Program-made: the position numbers and the translations under genes
From: SMWD01 sp002729875
GTDB lineage: Bacteria; Pseudomonadota; Gammaproteobacteria; Steroidobacterales; GCA-2729495
DNA: 64,000 bases
Assembly (NCBI GenBank): GCA_036010905.1
Contig: DASCMH010000056.1
Span: 1-64,000, forward strand
Reading direction: 5' to 3'
Part shown: positions 63,316-64,000 of the stretch, piece by piece
Layout of the letters: the number at the start of each line of letters is the position of its first letter
How positions within the stretch are numbered: position 1 is the stretch's first letter
Notes under the pieces: model-generated
The model's database searches: none
What the model saw: the letters and a program-made list of their open reading frames with translations, nothing else
What the model was told of the DNA's origin: nothing

Positions 63316-63894
63316 TTACTCAACAGAGTCCCACTGACCGCTAGTCACAATCGATGCAATCTTCTTCATATTGGTCAGGCTACGTTGCTGATCTTCAACA
63401 TTGGCGGCGATACAGCAATCGGCAATGACGCGGACCGCGAAGTCGCGATCATGGGCTTCGCGAGCAGTTGATTCCACGACCATATCAGTAGCAACACCAG
63501 CCAGGAAGACCTCGTCAACACCCATGGTTTTCAGGGTAAGGTCCAGCGCAGTGCCGTAAAACGAACCAACCCGATGTTTCGTGATCACCAGTTCCTCACC
63601 CTGCGGGGCAACTTCATCAATAAATGCCCCTCCCCAGTTGCTCAAATCGAAGGCACCGAATTTATGGGCCTGGCCCATGAGTGGCGAGCCTTTGGGTTGT
63701 TGGGCGTACCCCGGTGAAAAACCGACGCGTACATGGATGACCGGCAACCCGGCTGCACGAAACTGATCCTGCACCTTGCGTACAATGGCGAGCGTTCCGT
63801 GCTCTGCCTGATACGCCGCATACCCTTTACCGGAGACTTTGCCATCCGGATGAACAATATCGTTTTCGAAATCAAGGCACAGTAATGCTTTCAT
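63316..63894 (-). CDS. Isochorismatase-like cysteine hydrolase family protein, catalytic Cys replaced
   Basis: This 192-residue protein has the isochorismatase/nicotinamidase fold: Asp8 in ALLCLDFEND, Lys106 in VITKHRVG and the motif GVATDMVVESTAREA. The usual cysteine after GVATDx is a Val (V139). EntB/PhzD-type isochorismatases also lack the Cys, so it may be a hydrolase of that kind or inactive. ATG 63894 has AAGGAAAG at good spacing. The promoter at 63926-63954 carries a LacI-type operator. Confidence 0.88.
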   Translation of the reverse strand: MKALLCLDFENDIVHPDGKVSGKGYAAYQAEHGTLAIVRKVQDQFRAAGLPVIHVRVGFSPGYAQQPKGSPLMGQAHKFGAFDLSNWGGAFIDEVAPQGEELVITKHRVGSFYGTALDLTLKTMGVDEVFLAGVATDMVVESTAREAHDRDFAVRVIADCCIAANVEDQQRSLTNMKKIASIVTSGQWDSVE

Positions 63895-63925
63895 TGACAG
63901 GCTTTCCTTATTGAGTGGACGGATT

Positions 63926-63954
63926 ATCATAGTGGGGATTGCAAACGTTTACAA
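63926..63954 (-). promoter_or_regulatory. LacI-type operator over the isochorismatase-like gene promoter
   Basis: TTGCAAACGTTTACAA (63939-63954) is a near-perfect palindrome with central CG. On the minus strand it gives TTGTAA (-35-like), exactly 17 bases, then TATGAT (63931-63926), five of six matches to the -10. Transcription would start near 63919, about 25 bases before the ATG. The following 46 bases to the window end show no gene. Confidence 0.72.
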
Positions 63955-64000
63955 CATACGGCGGGCGTGGCAAGATGCGCCTCAACACCAAAGCAGTTTT

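Overview
The window reads as a gammaproteobacterial chromosome segment with two different halves. The gene order gmk-rpoZ-spoT-ridA-recG, the ubiA/comF/bioB-bioC group, uvrD and trkA-trkH are classic gammaproteobacterial housekeeping neighbourhoods. Frequent GTG and TTG starts, TRAP and tripartite tricarboxylate transporters, a TonB receptor and many lipoproteins fit a free-living, aerobic, Gram-negative heterotroph. No tRNA, rRNA, CRISPR array, insertion sequence or phage gene was seen. The species cannot be named from the sequence alone.

Region 1 (1-21 kb) is core genome. It holds a Sel1-repeat protein, then mostly plus-strand genes for nucleotide metabolism (gmk), transcription (rpoZ), the stringent response (spoT), RidA, DNA repair (recG, uvrD), ubiquinone (ubiA), biotin (bioB, bioC), heme A (ctaA), K+ uptake (trkA, trkH) and a TRAP transporter (dctQM). 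A clean Rho-independent terminator separates rpoZ from spoT.

Region 2 (21-24 kb) is a run of small minus-strand genes: a GNAT acetyltransferase, a membrane methyltransferase, a DUF385-type nitroreductase and two small membrane proteins. It ends in about 0.5 kb without genes.

Region 3 (24-64 kb) is a large accessory catabolic region. It contains a Tat-exported deacetylase, two LacI-type regulators and the remnant of a third, a formylglycine-enzyme-like lipoprotein, a class IV aminotransferase, two MFS carriers, two methyltransferases (one a lipoprotein), a TonB receptor and several exported or membrane-anchored NAD(P)-fold proteins, two of them a tandem duplication. It also has a cytochrome c/beta-propeller lipoprotein, an aldehyde dehydrogenase, a nitrilase-family amidase, a PrpD-family protein, a PQQ dehydrogenase, an FAD oxidase, and an apparent operon hyuB-hyuA-TPP enzyme-acyl-CoA dehydrogenase-tctC-tctB-tctA followed by an SDR and an isochorismatase-family hydrolase.

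The strongest new signal is regulatory. Seven copies of a LacI/GalR-type palindrome (consensus TTGYAAACGTTTRCAA) lie in promoter regions across 36 kb of region 3. In five of them the left half-site is itself a -35-like element placed exactly 17 bp before a -10-like hexamer, so a bound repressor would sit on the promoter. This ties the FGE-like lipoprotein, TonB receptor, nitrilase, hyuBA operon and cysteine-hydrolase genes into one probable regulon for uptake and breakdown of an unidentified compound, perhaps with an amide, lactam or cyclic imide bond. A second palindrome type occurs in identical form at 33.5 kb and 49.8 kb.
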